From positions 39,023 to 103,022 of the forward strand of contig JAXMAZ010000026.1 of the NCBI GenBank assembly GCA_046350115.1: a stretch of 64,000 nucleotides of DNA. The letters are read 5' to 3'. Numbering within the stretch: position 1 is the first letter of the stretch; every line of letters begins with the position of its first letter. Below the pieces are notes generated by a model. The model did not search any database. It saw only the letters and a list, made by a program, of their open reading frames with translations, and was not told the DNA's origin. The DNA comes from JAXMAZ01 sp046350115 (GTDB lineage: Bacteria; Planctomycetota; Planctomycetia; Gemmatales; Gemmataceae). Positions 50,637 to 61,130 of the stretch are shown piece by piece. Position numbers and translations under genes: made by a program.

Positions 50637-51986
50637 GTGCGTTCGCTCCGTCTGTACCGGCAGGCCAGCCGCTGGAGGCTAGCAATCCTGGCCGCCGGGG
50701 TCGGGGCGGTGGCCGCGGCCGAACCCCCGGTCGTGCCCCTCGCGGCCGAGACCGGCCACCGCCCGGCGGTCGAGAGCACGGTCGCAGACCCGTTCGGGGG
50801 ACTGCCCGCCGACCGTCCGAAACTGACGGGTGATTGGCTCGGGGTCCGCACCAATCTCCGGGACCGCGGGATCACCGTCGATGTCAGTAGCACCCAGTTC
50901 TACCAGGGGGTGACGACCGGTGGGCTGGACCGGTCGTTCGTCTACGGCGGGCGGAACGACTACCTCGTCACGCTGGACGGGGGGAAGCTGGGCCTGTGGG
51001 GCGGGGCGTTCGTCACCCTGCACGGGGAGACGCGGTACGGCGTGTCGCCCAGCCTGGCCACCGGGGCGCTGCTGCCGGTGAACCTGCAACTGGCCCTGCC
51101 CGCCGAAACCGGCACGGTGACGGCCCTGACGGCCGTCGTGGTCTCGCAGTACCTGACCGACAACCTGGTGGTGTACGCGGGCAAGTACAACACGATCGAC
51201 GGGTACCCGCAGCCGCTCACCGGGGCGAACCGGGACACCGGGTTCCTGAACACGGCCCTGAGCTTCAACCCGATCGACTACCGGACCGTGCCGTTCGTCA
51301 CCTACGGCGCCGGGGTGACGTACCAGGCGAAAGACGACCCGCTCCCGCTCTTCCTCTTCGAGGTGCTCGACACGAACGACACGCCGACGACCGCCGGGTT
51401 CGACACCTTCTTCGACAACGGGGTGACGCTGTTCACCCAGGTGAACGTCCCGACGCGGCTGTTCGGCAAGCCGGGACACCAGGGGGTGTCGGGGGCGTAC
51501 AGCTCGGGCCGGTACACCAACCTGTCCCCGGCCTCGTACTACAACCCGCTGACCGGGCTGGTCTTCCCGTCCCCCTTGAAGCAGGGGGCGTGGTTCGTCG
51601 GGTACAACTTCGATCAGGCCGTCTGGGCCGACCCGGACGACCCGAAGCGGGTGTGGGGGGTGTTCGGCTCGCTCGGCCTGGCGGACGACAACCCCAGCCC
51701 GATCCGGTGGTTTTCGGGCGGCGGGATCGCCGGCACCAGCCCGCTGCCCGGCCGCAGAGCGGACACGTTCGGGCTGGCGTACTGGCGGGCCGGGATCGGC
51801 GACCCGCTCAAGCGGACCGCCCGGCCCGTCACCCCGCTGCGGGACGAGCAGGGGGTGGAGGTGTACTACAACGCCCGCGTCACGCCCTGGTTCCAACTGA
51901 CCCCGGACGTCCAGGTCGTTGTCCCGATCCAGCAGCGGGCGGACGCCGCACTCCTGATCGGGCTGAGGGCGAGAGTCGATTTCTGA
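50637..51986 (+). CDS. OprB-like carbohydrate-selective porin
   Basis: This outer-membrane beta-barrel protein of 449 residues has a signal peptide (VRSLRLYRQASRWRLAILAAG). The OprB pattern has TGDWLGVRTNLRDRGITVDVSSTQFYQG at the start of the barrel, VVYAGKYNTIDGYPQ and the C-terminal aromatic end with RVDF (Phe terminal). GTG 50637 has AGGAGG 4 nt before it, chosen over upstream GTG 50610. It probably passes sugars or glycerol-like solutes. It is next to a second porin at 52179. Confidence 0.85.
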   Translation: MRSLRLYRQASRWRLAILAAGVGAVAAAEPPVVPLAAETGHRPAVESTVADPFGGLPADRPKLTGDWLGVRTNLRDRGITVDVSSTQFYQGVTTGGLDRSFVYGGRNDYLVTLDGGKLGLWGGAFVTLHGETRYGVSPSLATGALLPVNLQLALPAETGTVTALTAVVVSQYLTDNLVVYAGKYNTIDGYPQPLTGANRDTGFLNTALSFNPIDYRTVPFVTYGAGVTYQAKDDPLPLFLFEVLDTNDTPTTAGFDTFFDNGVTLFTQVNVPTRLFGKPGHQGVSGAYSSGRYTNLSPASYYNPLTGLVFPSPLKQGAWFVGYNFDQAVWADPDDPKRVWGVFGSLGLADDNPSPIRWFSGGGIAGTSPLPGRRADTFGLAYWRAGIGDPLKRTARPVTPLRDEQGVEVYYNARVTPWFQLTPDVQVVVPIQQRADAALLIGLRARVDF

Positions 51987-52118
51987 CCGCCACGCGGACC
52001 GACTCGCCCGGTCCGGTAATACCCCCCCGGACTTCTCCCCGCCCGGGACGATCCACTTTAGCCCGTCAAGCCGTCCGACCCCTGCACCCGATACCCGGAA
52101 CGTGACCCTGACTTCCCA

Positions 52119-52149
52119 GGTCTGCACGCCCAGGACGGGCGTGCAGACC
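52119..52149. terminator. Hairpin upstream of second porin
   Basis: GGTCTGCACGCCC (52119-52131) and GGGCGTGCAGACC (52137-52149), a perfect 13-bp stem with a 5-base loop, located 29 bp before the porin ATG at 52179. It may end the OprB gene transcript or form a leader hairpin of the porin. Confidence 0.6.
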
Positions 52150-52178
52150 GTGAGACTGTTCGTACTATCGAGGTCGCC

Positions 52179-53546
52179 ATGACACGGATGTCGAGACTCG
52201 GCGGGGGGCTGGCGGCCTTTCTGGCCGGTGCCGTCGCCCAGGCCCAGCCGCCGCTCGCCGCCCCGCCGGCGGCCGCGCCCCCCGTCCCGGTCCAGGAGGT
52301 CGTGACTACCCCCATTTCGCCCGGGACAACGGCCCCGGCATCGCGGCCGTTGGGGCTGGAGGCGGAGTCGCTGCCCCGCGAGATCGCCGAGGACATCCGC
52401 CGGGACGCCGTCCCGCCGGCGACGCCGGCGTGGGGGCCGACGCCGGTTGACGAGGTCGGCATCCTCCGCCGGAGCCTGCAGGTCGACCGGTTCCTGGGGG
52501 ACAGCGGCATCCGCACGTTCGGGTGGGTCGAGGGCGGGTACACCGGGTCGTCCACCGGGTCCGGCCCCATGTCCGTCCAGCCCCGGCAGAACCGCTACGG
52601 GAACGAGTTCCTGCTCAACCAGATCGGCCTGGTGGTGCAGAAGCCCCTCCGGCAAGACCAGTTCGACTGGGGGTTCAACGTCCGGTACTTCGCCGGGGCG
52701 GACGCGGCCCTCGGCCAGCCGAAGGGCGGGATCGACGACCCGCCGGGCAACCCGCGGTTCGGCCAGGACTTCCGCGACCTGAACCTGACCGCTCACCTGC
52801 CGATCCTGACCGAGGGCGGGGTGAACCTGAAGGTCGGGCGGATGAACACGATCATCGGGTGGAACGGGTTCCTGTCCCCGTACCGGCCGATGTACTCCAG
52901 CGACTACCAGTTCTTCTACTCCCAGGACGGGGCGTTCACCGGCGCCCTGGCCCAGGTCGTGATCTCCGACCAGTTGGACGTGTGGAGCGGGATCACGGCC
53001 GGGGCGAACACCTTCTTCGAGAAGCGGAGCAGCGACTCGGTCTGCTACATCGGGCAGGTCAACTACTGGCTGACCCCGGAGAAGCGGACCCGGCTGACGG
53101 CGTCGGTGTACACCGGCCCGAACGCCATCTTCGCCGCCCCCGGGCTGGCCGGCGACCACAACACGACCGTCGAGCTGCGGGTCCAGCACAACTGGTCCGA
53201 GCGGTTCACCCAGGTGGTCCAGAACAACATGGGCTGGGACACCAACACCCCGGTCGGGACCGGCTCCTGGTACGGCCTGTACACGGTCGGCATCTACCAC
53301 CTGACCCGGGAGTGGGACGTGATCGGCCGGGCCGAGTGGTTCCGGGACGTGCGGGGCACCCGGACCGGGGTCGACGCCAACTTCTCCGAGGTGACGTTCG
53401 GCCTGAACTGGCACCCGACGCCGTACTTCGAACTCCGCCCGGAGATACGCGGCGACTTCGCCGACCGGCCGGCGTTCGGGACCAACGGCGCCCACACCGA
53501 CCGCAGCCAGTTGACCGGGGCGATCAGCTTCCTGACCAAGTTCTGA
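52179..53546 (+). CDS. Outer-membrane beta-barrel porin
   Basis: This 455-residue protein has a signal peptide (MTRMSRLGGGLAAFLAGAVAQAQ) and an Ala/Pro-rich linker (about 25-50). The body has many alternating strands, for example FGWVEGGYTGSSTGSG, NEFLLNQIGLVVQKPL, FNVRYFAGADAALG and VNLKVGRMNTIIGWNGF. It ends SQLTGAISFLTKF with a terminal Phe, the hallmark of outer-membrane barrels. It resembles planctomycete BBP2-like porins. It ends 140 bp before the convergent urease cluster, so a role in urea passage is possible but unsupported. Confidence 0.75.
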   Translation: MTRMSRLGGGLAAFLAGAVAQAQPPLAAPPAAAPPVPVQEVVTTPISPGTTAPASRPLGLEAESLPREIAEDIRRDAVPPATPAWGPTPVDEVGILRRSLQVDRFLGDSGIRTFGWVEGGYTGSSTGSGPMSVQPRQNRYGNEFLLNQIGLVVQKPLRQDQFDWGFNVRYFAGADAALGQPKGGIDDPPGNPRFGQDFRDLNLTAHLPILTEGGVNLKVGRMNTIIGWNGFLSPYRPMYSSDYQFFYSQDGAFTGALAQVVISDQLDVWSGITAGANTFFEKRSSDSVCYIGQVNYWLTPEKRTRLTASVYTGPNAIFAAPGLAGDHNTTVELRVQHNWSERFTQVVQNNMGWDTNTPVGTGSWYGLYTVGIYHLTREWDVIGRAEWFRDVRGTRTGVDANFSEVTFGLNWHPTPYFELRPEIRGDFADRPAFGTNGAHTDRSQLTGAISFLTKF

Positions 53547-53570
53547 TCCGGCCCGGCGCTACAGACGCCT

Positions 53571-53682
53571 GGCGAGCGGGGGGCGACAGCCCCCTGTTGC
53601 TGCCCCTGCCGGGGCGCTCCAACACGGGGCTGACGCCCCCGCTCGCCCTAGAGCTGCTGGGCTTCCAATCGAGAAGCCCAGC
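53571..53682. repeat. Nested inverted repeat and terminator at urease cluster end
   Basis: GGCGAGCGGGGG (53571-53582) pairs with CCCCCGCTCGCC (53636-53647) around inner pairs (AGCCCC...GGGGCT). A second perfect hairpin, GCTGGGCTTC / GAAGCCCAGC (53656-53682), lies 4 bp past the ureD stop and is a likely bidirectional terminator. Confidence 0.75.
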
Positions 53683-53685
53683 CCC

Positions 53686-54522
53686 TCAGCCCACGACGGG
53701 CGGCATCGAGAACCAGTGGTTGGGGGCCAGCTCGCTGGAGTCGAGCAGCCACGGCCGGCCGCCGGTCCAGTGGCCGGCGATGCCCAGGGCGGTCCGCACC
53801 AGGTCGGCCGTGACCGGCCCCGGCGGGCCGCACCAGCGGAGGCAGCTCTCCCCGGTGCCGAGCGGGAACACGGCCCGGCGGACGGCCGGGTCGGCCGCGG
53901 GCAGGGCGTCCGGGAGCGACCCGGCCACGAACAGGCTGCCCGCCGCCAGGTGCCCGCCGAAGTACCAGTCGGCGTCGGCGGCCGCCCACGGGCCGTCCCA
54001 CCGGAACCGGTCCCGGTAGATCAGTCGGCCGGCCCGCCGGGCCTCGAAGTCCTGGACGATCCGGTCGAACACGAACCGCTCGGACAGCTCCCCGCGGTCG
54101 TACCGGCCGGGCAGCCAGATGTCGCCCCAGAACAGGCGGGCGGTCGGGGCCAGCTCGGCCCGGCCGCTCTGGTAGTACCGGCAGCCGCGGTACGGGATGG
54201 TCGGCCCGGGGAGGACGACCAGGCAGGCGTCGTCCTCGACCTCGACCGCGTACTGCTGGGTGGCGAAGCTGGCCCCGGCCGGGTGGACCCGGGAGGCCGA
54301 CTGGCCCGTCACCACCGCCCGGGTGCCGGCCCGGGCCGTCACCTCGATCCGGTGGGCGTCCCCGTCCAGCAGGCCGGCGGTCAGGTTGATAAGGTAGAGC
54401 AGGGCGGCCGGCTCGGCGTCGAACCGGAACGGCGGCATCACCCGCATCGGGATCTGCTGGTAGCACGCCCCCAGGCGGGTACCGTCGGGGGCGTTCACCA
54501 GCTCGATCCGGGCGCCGCCCAC
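53686..54522 (-). CDS. ureD: Urease accessory protein UreD
   Basis: UreD joins apo-urease with UreF and UreG for nickel insertion. The 278-residue protein has the family block CYQQIPMRVMPPFRF, then LYLINLTAGLLDGDAHRIEV, TGQSASRVHPAGASFATQQYAVEV and CRYYQSGRAELAPTARLFWGDI. The start GTG at 54522 (VGGARIELVNA) gives a normal length; the frame is open further upstream, but no good ribosome binding site is seen. The ureG stop lies about 51 bp upstream. Confidence 0.85.
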   Translation of the reverse strand: MGGARIELVNAPDGTRLGACYQQIPMRVMPPFRFDAEPAALLYLINLTAGLLDGDAHRIEVTARAGTRAVVTGQSASRVHPAGASFATQQYAVEVEDDACLVVLPGPTIPYRGCRYYQSGRAELAPTARLFWGDIWLPGRYDRGELSERFVFDRIVQDFEARRAGRLIYRDRFRWDGPWAAADADWYFGGHLAAGSLFVAGSLPDALPAADPAVRRAVFPLGTGESCLRWCGPPGPVTADLVRTALGIAGHWTGGRPWLLDSSELAPNHWFSMPPVVG

Positions 54523-54572
54523 CCGGCCGGCCGGGTGCCCGGTCTGGCCGAGGTCGCGGAACTCCGGGGGGG

Positions 54573-55352
<780 letters not shown>

Positions 55353-56028
55353 CGCAGAGTACCTCATAGAAGGGGCAACCGGCCCCGGCCGTCTCGGGCG
55401 GGCGGTCGCCGAGCGTCGCCACCAGCCCGCGGATGTCGTCTTGCAGGTAGGCCAACACCTGCTGGCCGTGGGTGTGGCCGACCGGGATGGCCCGCACCCC
55501 CGCCCCGACCATGCCGAGGGCGGCCTGGTGTAGGTACGCGGTCAGCACCTCGGTCGGTTCGCCGCCGGCCACCGCCCCGAGCAGCCCGAAGGCGACCGGG
55601 TGGTGCCACCCGTCCGTCGGCCCGGCGACGAGGGCGGCGATCCCGGCCGCGGACCACGCCCAGGTGGCCCCGAGTTCGAGCAACTGCTCCCCCATCTCCC
55701 GGGACGCCCGCCGGGTGGTGGGCGGCACGATCGACGCCTCGGCCAGTTGGTTGAGCGAGATCAGGTCGGCCGCCATCCCAGCCCGGGCGGCCCGGCAGCT
55801 CGACGCGACCAGCACCCCTTCGAGCGGCCCCAGGGAGGTCCGCAGCCAGTGGCTGGTCCACCGCTCCAGGCTCTCCGGGTCGTGGACCCGGCCGCGGGCG
55901 ATGGCCGCCTCCAGCCCCCACGAGTGGGTGTACCCGCTGATCGGGAGGGCCGAGTCGGAGATCTGGAGGAGCCGCAGGTTCATGCTGCCAATCTCGGCGG
56001 ACGCGCACACAGGTCCGGGCAGGGGCGG

Positions 56029-57474
56029 TCAGAACGACCCGAACACCGACCCCAGCACGAGCACCGCGGCCAGGGCGATGATCACGCTGACGATCACCGT
56101 CATCACCATATCGAGATAACTCTCCCGGTGGGTCAGGCCGCTGACGTGGAGCAGCAGCAGGACCGTGCCGTTGTGCGGGAGCGAGTCGAGGGTGCCGGCG
56201 CTGATCGTGGTCACCCGGTGCATGAGCGCCGGGTCGATACCGTGCTCGGCCGCCAGCCGCAGGTAGGTGTCGCCGAGGGCGTTCAGGGCGATCGTCATCC
56301 CGCCGGAGGCGGTCCCGGTCAGCCCGGCCAGGGTGTTCATGGCGACGGTCAGCGAGACCAGCGGCCCGCCCGGGGTCGTCAGCACCGCGTCCCGCACCCC
56401 GGTGAACGCCGGCAGCGCCGCGATCACCGCCCCGAAGCCGACCAGGCTGGCGATGGTCATGATCGGCAGGACCACCGAGTTGGCGCCCGCGTCCAGGCTC
56501 AGGCGGAGCGACGGGATCCGCCGGAAGTTGGCGACGACCACCGCCAGGGACGCGGCCGCCAGCGCCAGCGTCACCGACCACACCCCGGCCACCGACGCGA
56601 ACGTGATCCCGCCCCACGCCTCCGTCCCCAGGTACGAGAAGTCCAGCCGCGGCAGGACGACCAGGGAGAACAGGAAGTTCATGACGACGACCACGCCGAT
56701 CGGCAACACGGCGACGGCGAACGTCGGGCCGGCGGCGGCCCGCTTGCCGTGGCATACCTCGGCCGGGTCGTCGGCGCCGGCCGCGGTCGCCTGCTCGCGG
56801 AGCTTCTCGTCGACCGCGGGCACGGCCGGCGGCGGCCCGCCGTACCCCTCGCCGGCCCGGCGGGCGGCCGCCTCGGCCCGGCGGAGCCACCACAGCCCGA
56901 AGGCCAGCACGATCACCGAGGCGATGATGCCGAGGCCCGGGGCCGCGAAGGTGGTGGTGCCGAAATAGGGCATCGGGATGGCGTTGTTGACCGACGGCGA
57001 CCCGGGCAGGGCGGACATGGTGAACGTGAACGCCCCCAGGCCGATGGTGGCCGGGAGCAGCCGGCGGGGGATGTCCGCGGCCCGGAACATCTCCTGCCCC
57101 ATCGGCACCAGCACGAAGAAGGCGACGAACACGCTGACGCCGCCGTAGGTGACGACGGCGGAGGCGATGACGACGGACAGGATGGTGCGACGGGCGCCCA
57201 GCCGCTCGGTCAGGAACCGGGCGATCGAGGTGATCGACCCGCTGTCGTCCATCAGCCGGCCGAACAGCCCGCCGAGCAGGAACATGGGGAACCACTGGGC
57301 GACGAACCGGGCCGCCCCGCCCATGAACGTCTGCGTCCAGTGGGCGAGGAGCGGCTGGCCCGAGATGGCCGCCGCCAGCAGGGCGGTGGCCGGGGCGACC
57401 AGCAGCACGCTCCACCCCCGGTAGGCCAGCCACATCAGCAGGCCGAGCGAGAGGAGAATCCCGAACAGTCCCAT
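56029..57474 (-). CDS. GntP-family permease inside the urease cluster
   Basis: This 481-residue integral membrane protein has about 12 hydrophobic segments. Family signals are SALPGSPSVNNAIPMPYFGTTTFAAPG, MFLLGGLFGRLMDDSGSI and GGMTIALNALGD, as in GntP (gluconate:H+ symporter type) proteins. Other members carry citrate or other organic anions. Its location between ureC and ureF is unusual; a role in nickel, bicarbonate or organic anion transport is speculation. ATG 57474, with ureC ending 91 bp upstream and ureF starting 46 bp downstream. Confidence 0.75.
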   Translation of the reverse strand: MGLFGILLSLGLLMWLAYRGWSVLLVAPATALLAAAISGQPLLAHWTQTFMGGAARFVAQWFPMFLLGGLFGRLMDDSGSITSIARFLTERLGARRTILSVVIASAVVTYGGVSVFVAFFVLVPMGQEMFRAADIPRRLLPATIGLGAFTFTMSALPGSPSVNNAIPMPYFGTTTFAAPGLGIIASVIVLAFGLWWLRRAEAAARRAGEGYGGPPPAVPAVDEKLREQATAAGADDPAEVCHGKRAAAGPTFAVAVLPIGVVVVMNFLFSLVVLPRLDFSYLGTEAWGGITFASVAGVWSVTLALAAASLAVVVANFRRIPSLRLSLDAGANSVVLPIMTIASLVGFGAVIAALPAFTGVRDAVLTTPGGPLVSLTVAMNTLAGLTGTASGGMTIALNALGDTYLRLAAEHGIDPALMHRVTTISAGTLDSLPHNGTVLLLLHVSGLTHRESYLDMVMTVIVSVIIALAAVLVLGSVFGSF

Positions 57475-57564
57475 GGTCCGACCTTTCCCCGCCCGTGAGC
57501 CTCGGCCGTTCGCCGCCGGCCCCGCACGGGGCCGGCGGACTCGACTGCCCCTGCCGCCCCGCGG

Positions 57565-59286
57565 TTAGAACAGGAAGTACCGCTGGGTCATCGGCAGCGC
57601 CTTGAGCGGCTCGCTGTGGACCTTCTCGCCGTCCACCGTCACCTGGTAGGTGTCCGGGTCGATCTTGATCTTCGGGGTGGCCTCGTTCCGCCGCATGTCC
57701 TTCTTGCCGATCTTGCGGCACCCCTTGACCGCCACCACCTCCCGCTGCAGGCCGTACCGCTCGGCGATGCCGGCGTCCACCGACGCCTGGGAGACGAACG
57801 ACAGGCACGACTTGGACAGCGCCCGGCCGTAGGCGGCGAACTGCGGCCGCATGTACACCGGCTGCGGGGTGGCGATGCTGGCGTTCGGGTCGCCCATCTG
57901 GGCGTTCACCAGCAGCCCGCCCTTGAGCACCAGGAACGGCTTGATGCCGAAGTACGCCGGCTCGTAGATGAGCAGGTCGGCCAGCTTGCCCGGCTCGATG
58001 CTGCCGACGTGGTCGCCGATCCCGTGGGCGATGGCCGGGTTGATCGTGTACTTGGCCACGTACCGCTTGACCCGCTCGTTGTCGTTCCGGCTGCTGTCCC
58101 CGGCGGCCGGGCCGAACTGCACCTTCATCTTGTGGGCCGTCTGCCAGGTGCGGACGATCGCCTCCCCGATCCGGCCCATCGCCTGGGAGTCGGAGCTCAT
58201 GATGCTGATGATACCGCGGTCGTGGAACACGTCCTCGGCCCCGATCGTCTCCGCCCGGATGCGGCTCTCGGCGAACGCCACGTCCTCCGGGATGGCCCGG
58301 GACAGGTGGTGGCAGACCATCAGCATGTCCAGGTGTTCGTCGATCGTGTTGACGGTGAACGGCCGGGTCGGGTTGGTGCTGGCCGGCAGCACGTTCGGCT
58401 CGCCGGCGATGGCCATGATGTCCGGGGCGTGGCCGCCGCCGGCCCCCTCGGTGTGGAAGCTGTGGATCGTCCGCCCCTTGATGGCCGCGACCGTGTCCGC
58501 CAGGAACCCGCACTCGTTCAGGGTGTCGGTGTGGATGGCGACCTGGATGTCGTACTCGTCGGCCACCGTCAGGCTGGTGTCGATGACGGACAGGGTGGTG
58601 CCCCAGTCCTCGTGCAGCTTCAGCCCGCACGCCCCGGCCTTGATCATCGCCTCCAGCGGCTTGCCCAGGCTGCTGTTCCCCTTGCCCAGGATGCCGACGT
58701 TGATCGGCAGCCCCTCGAACGCCTGGAGCATCCGCTCGATGTACCAGGCGCCCGGGGTGCAGGTGGTCGCCCAGGTGCCGGTGGACGAGCCGGTGCCGCC
58801 GCCGATCAGGGTGGTGACGCCGCTGGCCAGGGCCACCTCGATCTGCTGCGGGCAGATGAAGTGGATGTGGGTGTCGATCCCGCCGGCGGTGACGATCTTC
58901 CCCTCCCCGGCGATCACGTCCGTGGCCGGCCCGATGACCAGCCGCGGGTCCACCCCGCACTGGGTGAGCGGGTTGCCGGCCTTGCCGACGGCCACGATCC
59001 GCCCGGCCTTGATCCCGATGTCCCCTTTGACGATCCCCCAGTGGTCGATGACGATCGCGTTGGTGATCACCAGGTCCAGGTGGGTCGGGTTCATCGGCTC
59101 TTCGAGCGAGCACTGGTCCTGCCCGTCCCGGATCGACTTGCCGCCGCCGAAGATGGACTCCTCGCCGTAGTCCCCGTAGTGCTCCTCGATCTCGATCAGC
59201 AGCTCGGTGTCGGCCAGCCGGATGCGGTCGCCCTTGGTCGGCCCGTACTTCTTGGCGTAGGCCTTCCGTGCGATTTTGACGCTCAT
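57565..59286 (-). CDS. ureC: Urease subunit alpha
   Basis: The catalytic subunit hydrolyses urea to ammonia and carbamate. The 573-residue protein has nickel ligands His140 and His142 (THIHFICPQQ), carbamylated Lys223 (GLKLHEDWG), His225, His252 (IHTDTLNECG), His278 (HSFHTEGAGGG) and Asp366 (SSDSQAM). The flap cysteine is Cys325 (MVCHHLSRAIPED). All family residues are intact. ATG 59286. Confidence 0.97.
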   Translation of the reverse strand: MSVKIARKAYAKKYGPTKGDRIRLADTELLIEIEEHYGDYGEESIFGGGKSIRDGQDQCSLEEPMNPTHLDLVITNAIVIDHWGIVKGDIGIKAGRIVAVGKAGNPLTQCGVDPRLVIGPATDVIAGEGKIVTAGGIDTHIHFICPQQIEVALASGVTTLIGGGTGSSTGTWATTCTPGAWYIERMLQAFEGLPINVGILGKGNSSLGKPLEAMIKAGACGLKLHEDWGTTLSVIDTSLTVADEYDIQVAIHTDTLNECGFLADTVAAIKGRTIHSFHTEGAGGGHAPDIMAIAGEPNVLPASTNPTRPFTVNTIDEHLDMLMVCHHLSRAIPEDVAFAESRIRAETIGAEDVFHDRGIISIMSSDSQAMGRIGEAIVRTWQTAHKMKVQFGPAAGDSSRNDNERVKRYVAKYTINPAIAHGIGDHVGSIEPGKLADLLIYEPAYFGIKPFLVLKGGLLVNAQMGDPNASIATPQPVYMRPQFAAYGRALSKSCLSFVSQASVDAGIAERYGLQREVVAVKGCRKIGKKDMRRNEATPKIKIDPDTYQVTVDGEKVHSEPLKALPMTQRYFLF

Positions 59287-59335
59287 GGTCGGTGCCCCCG
59301 TGGTGGTGTGAGGTGGGTTACGCGGGGACGCCGCG

Positions 59336-59728
59336 TCACTTCGCTTTCTTCTCGTCGGACGGCTTGTGCCCGTACCCCTGCTCGATCATCCGCTTGAGGC
59401 TCTGCTCCCGGTTGTACGGGTCGTCCAGCCGGCCGCTGACGACCGCGTTGAACCCGTACACCACCCGCCGGCCGCCGTAGGGGATGAGGTTCACCTCCTT
59501 GGTGTCCCCCGGCTCGAACCGGACGGACGTGCCGCTCGGCAGGTCCAGCCGCATGCCGTAGGCCTTCACCCGGTCGAACACCAGCGCCTTGTTCGTCTCG
59601 AAGAAGTGGTAGTGGGCGCCGATCTGGACCGGCCGGTCGCCGGTGTTGGTGACGCTGAGCGTGATGACGGGGCGGCCGGCGTTCAGCTCGAGGTCCGGCC
59701 CGTCGAACAGGTATTCGCCTGGAACCAT
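59336..59728 (-). CDS. ureB: Urease subunit beta
   Basis: The 130-residue beta subunit starts at ATG 59728 (MVPGEYLFDGPDLELNAG). It has VTNTGDRPVQIGAHYHFFETNKALVFDR and FEPGDTKEVNLIPYGGRRVVYGFN, the conserved family surface around the active-site flap. The C-terminus is Lys-rich (EKKAK). It lies 49 bp upstream of ureC. Confidence 0.95.
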   Translation of the reverse strand: MVPGEYLFDGPDLELNAGRPVITLSVTNTGDRPVQIGAHYHFFETNKALVFDRVKAYGMRLDLPSGTSVRFEPGDTKEVNLIPYGGRRVVYGFNAVVSGRLDDPYNREQSLKRMIEQGYGHKPSDEKKAK

Positions 59729-59770
59729 GTCATCCTCCCTGGGAGGGGGTGTGTTGGGGTCGGGGTTCGG

Positions 59771-60073
59771 TCAGCGAATCGGCTCGTGGACGGTCACCAG
59801 CTTGCTCCCGTCCGGGAACGTCGGCTCGACTTGGATCATCCCGATCAGCTCGGCGACGCCGTCCATCACGTCCGCCTTCTTCAGGATCTCCCGGCCGGCG
59901 CTCATGATCTCGGCCACCGTCTTGCCGTCCCGGGCCATCTCCATCAGCTCGGCCGTGATGAGCGCCTGGGCCTCCGGCAGGTTCAGCTTCAGCCCCCGCT
60001 TCTTGCGGTCCCGGGCGACCTGGGCGGCCACGAAGATCAGGAGCTTGTCACGCTCTTGAGGTGAGAGGTACAT
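59771..60073 (-). CDS. ureA: Urease subunit gamma
   Basis: The 100-residue gamma subunit starts at ATG 60073 (MYLSPQERDKLLIF). The family pattern is KLNLPEAQALITAELMEMARDGKTVAEIMSAG and IQVEPTFPDGSKLVTVHEPIR. It is a separate gene, not fused to ureB. It lies 42 bp upstream of ureB and 57 bp downstream of the urea transporter gene. Confidence 0.95.
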   Translation of the reverse strand: MYLSPQERDKLLIFVAAQVARDRKKRGLKLNLPEAQALITAELMEMARDGKTVAEIMSAGREILKKADVMDGVAELIGMIQVEPTFPDGSKLVTVHEPIR

Positions 60074-60130
60074 GCGCGGACTCTCCTTGGGGTCGAATGG
60101 CCCCGCCCCGGCCGGGGCGGGGCCGGTCGG

Positions 60131-61093
60131 TCACGCCGCCGTCTTGTCGCGGAAGAATCTGCCGTCGATGCAGCCGAGGGCCAGGACGATCCAGGTGGCC
60201 AGGACGAACGGGGCCGTCAGGGCCGGCACCCCGAGCCGCGGCACCAGCTCCGTCAGGGGCACGCTCAGGGCGATGCCCAGCAGGGCCGGGATGAGCGACC
60301 GCCGCCACAGGAACAGGGCGACGGCGGCCAGCGTCGCGTTGTACCCGTACAGCCCGAGCCGGACGTTCTCGAACTGGTCCCGGACGACCAGCCGCTCCGG
60401 GTCGATCGCCCGCTCGGCCGCGTCCAGGTGGTAGCTGACCACCAAAGTGCCGAGGATCGCGGCCGCCAGCACCCACGCGGCGTGTGTCCGGTCGTTGACG
60501 GCGATCCCGGCCAGGAACAGCAGCCCGGTCCAGACGCTCGCCTGGAACATCACCTGGCCGATGCCGTGCAGGGTGGACTCGACGACCGGGCCGACCGGCG
60601 GGTTCGGCACCAGGATCGGGTAGTCCGTCACCGGGACGGCCCCGGCCGCCTGGCCGATGAAGAACACCGCCCAGGTGGTGACGACGAACGGGGCGGTGTA
60701 CGTCGGGAACGGCACGAACTGCCGGGCCAGCCGGGTCAGCACGGCTGCCACCGCGCACCCGGCGACCAGCAGCCCCAGGCTGGCGGCCCCCGGCTGGAAG
60801 AAGAACAGGGTGGCGATGCCGACCAGGGCCGGGTTGAACCCGTAGATGCCGGCCAGCAGCTCGGCCTTGTCGAACTTCAGCAGGTGCGCCACGGCGGTGC
60901 CGATGGCCGCCCCGGCCACGATGCCGGCCGCCATGATCGGCGAGCTGATGGCGATCCCCAGGGCGAACAGCGCCCCGGTCAGGGCGCTCTCCTGGAACCA
61001 GATCTGGCCGATCCCGCGGAACACGACCAGGGCCGGGAGCGGAACGGGGTCCGCCTTGGCCGCGGTTGCGGGGCCGGTTTCGGTGGCGCTCAC
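60131..61093 (-). CDS. Urea transporter (UT family)
   Basis: This 320-residue inner-membrane protein has two homologous halves: LPALVVFRGIGQIWFQESALTGALF, then LLAGIYGFNPALVGIATLFFFQPG, and in the second half LHGIGQVMFQASVWTGLLF with NVRLGLYGYNATLAAVALFLW. The IYGFNPALVG / LYGYNATLAA pair is the urea-transporter signature. It has about ten membrane segments. GTG 61093 has GGGAGG 6-7 nt upstream and is preferred over ATG 61108, which has none. Its location directly upstream of ureA supports urea import for the urease. Confidence 0.9.
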   Translation of the reverse strand: MSATETGPATAAKADPVPLPALVVFRGIGQIWFQESALTGALFALGIAISSPIMAAGIVAGAAIGTAVAHLLKFDKAELLAGIYGFNPALVGIATLFFFQPGAASLGLLVAGCAVAAVLTRLARQFVPFPTYTAPFVVTTWAVFFIGQAAGAVPVTDYPILVPNPPVGPVVESTLHGIGQVMFQASVWTGLLFLAGIAVNDRTHAAWVLAAAILGTLVVSYHLDAAERAIDPERLVVRDQFENVRLGLYGYNATLAAVALFLWRRSLIPALLGIALSVPLTELVPRLGVPALTAPFVLATWIVLALGCIDGRFFRDKTAA

Positions 61094-61130
61094 TGGTGGT
61101 CCTCCCATGAATCCGGGCGGGTCGCCCGGC

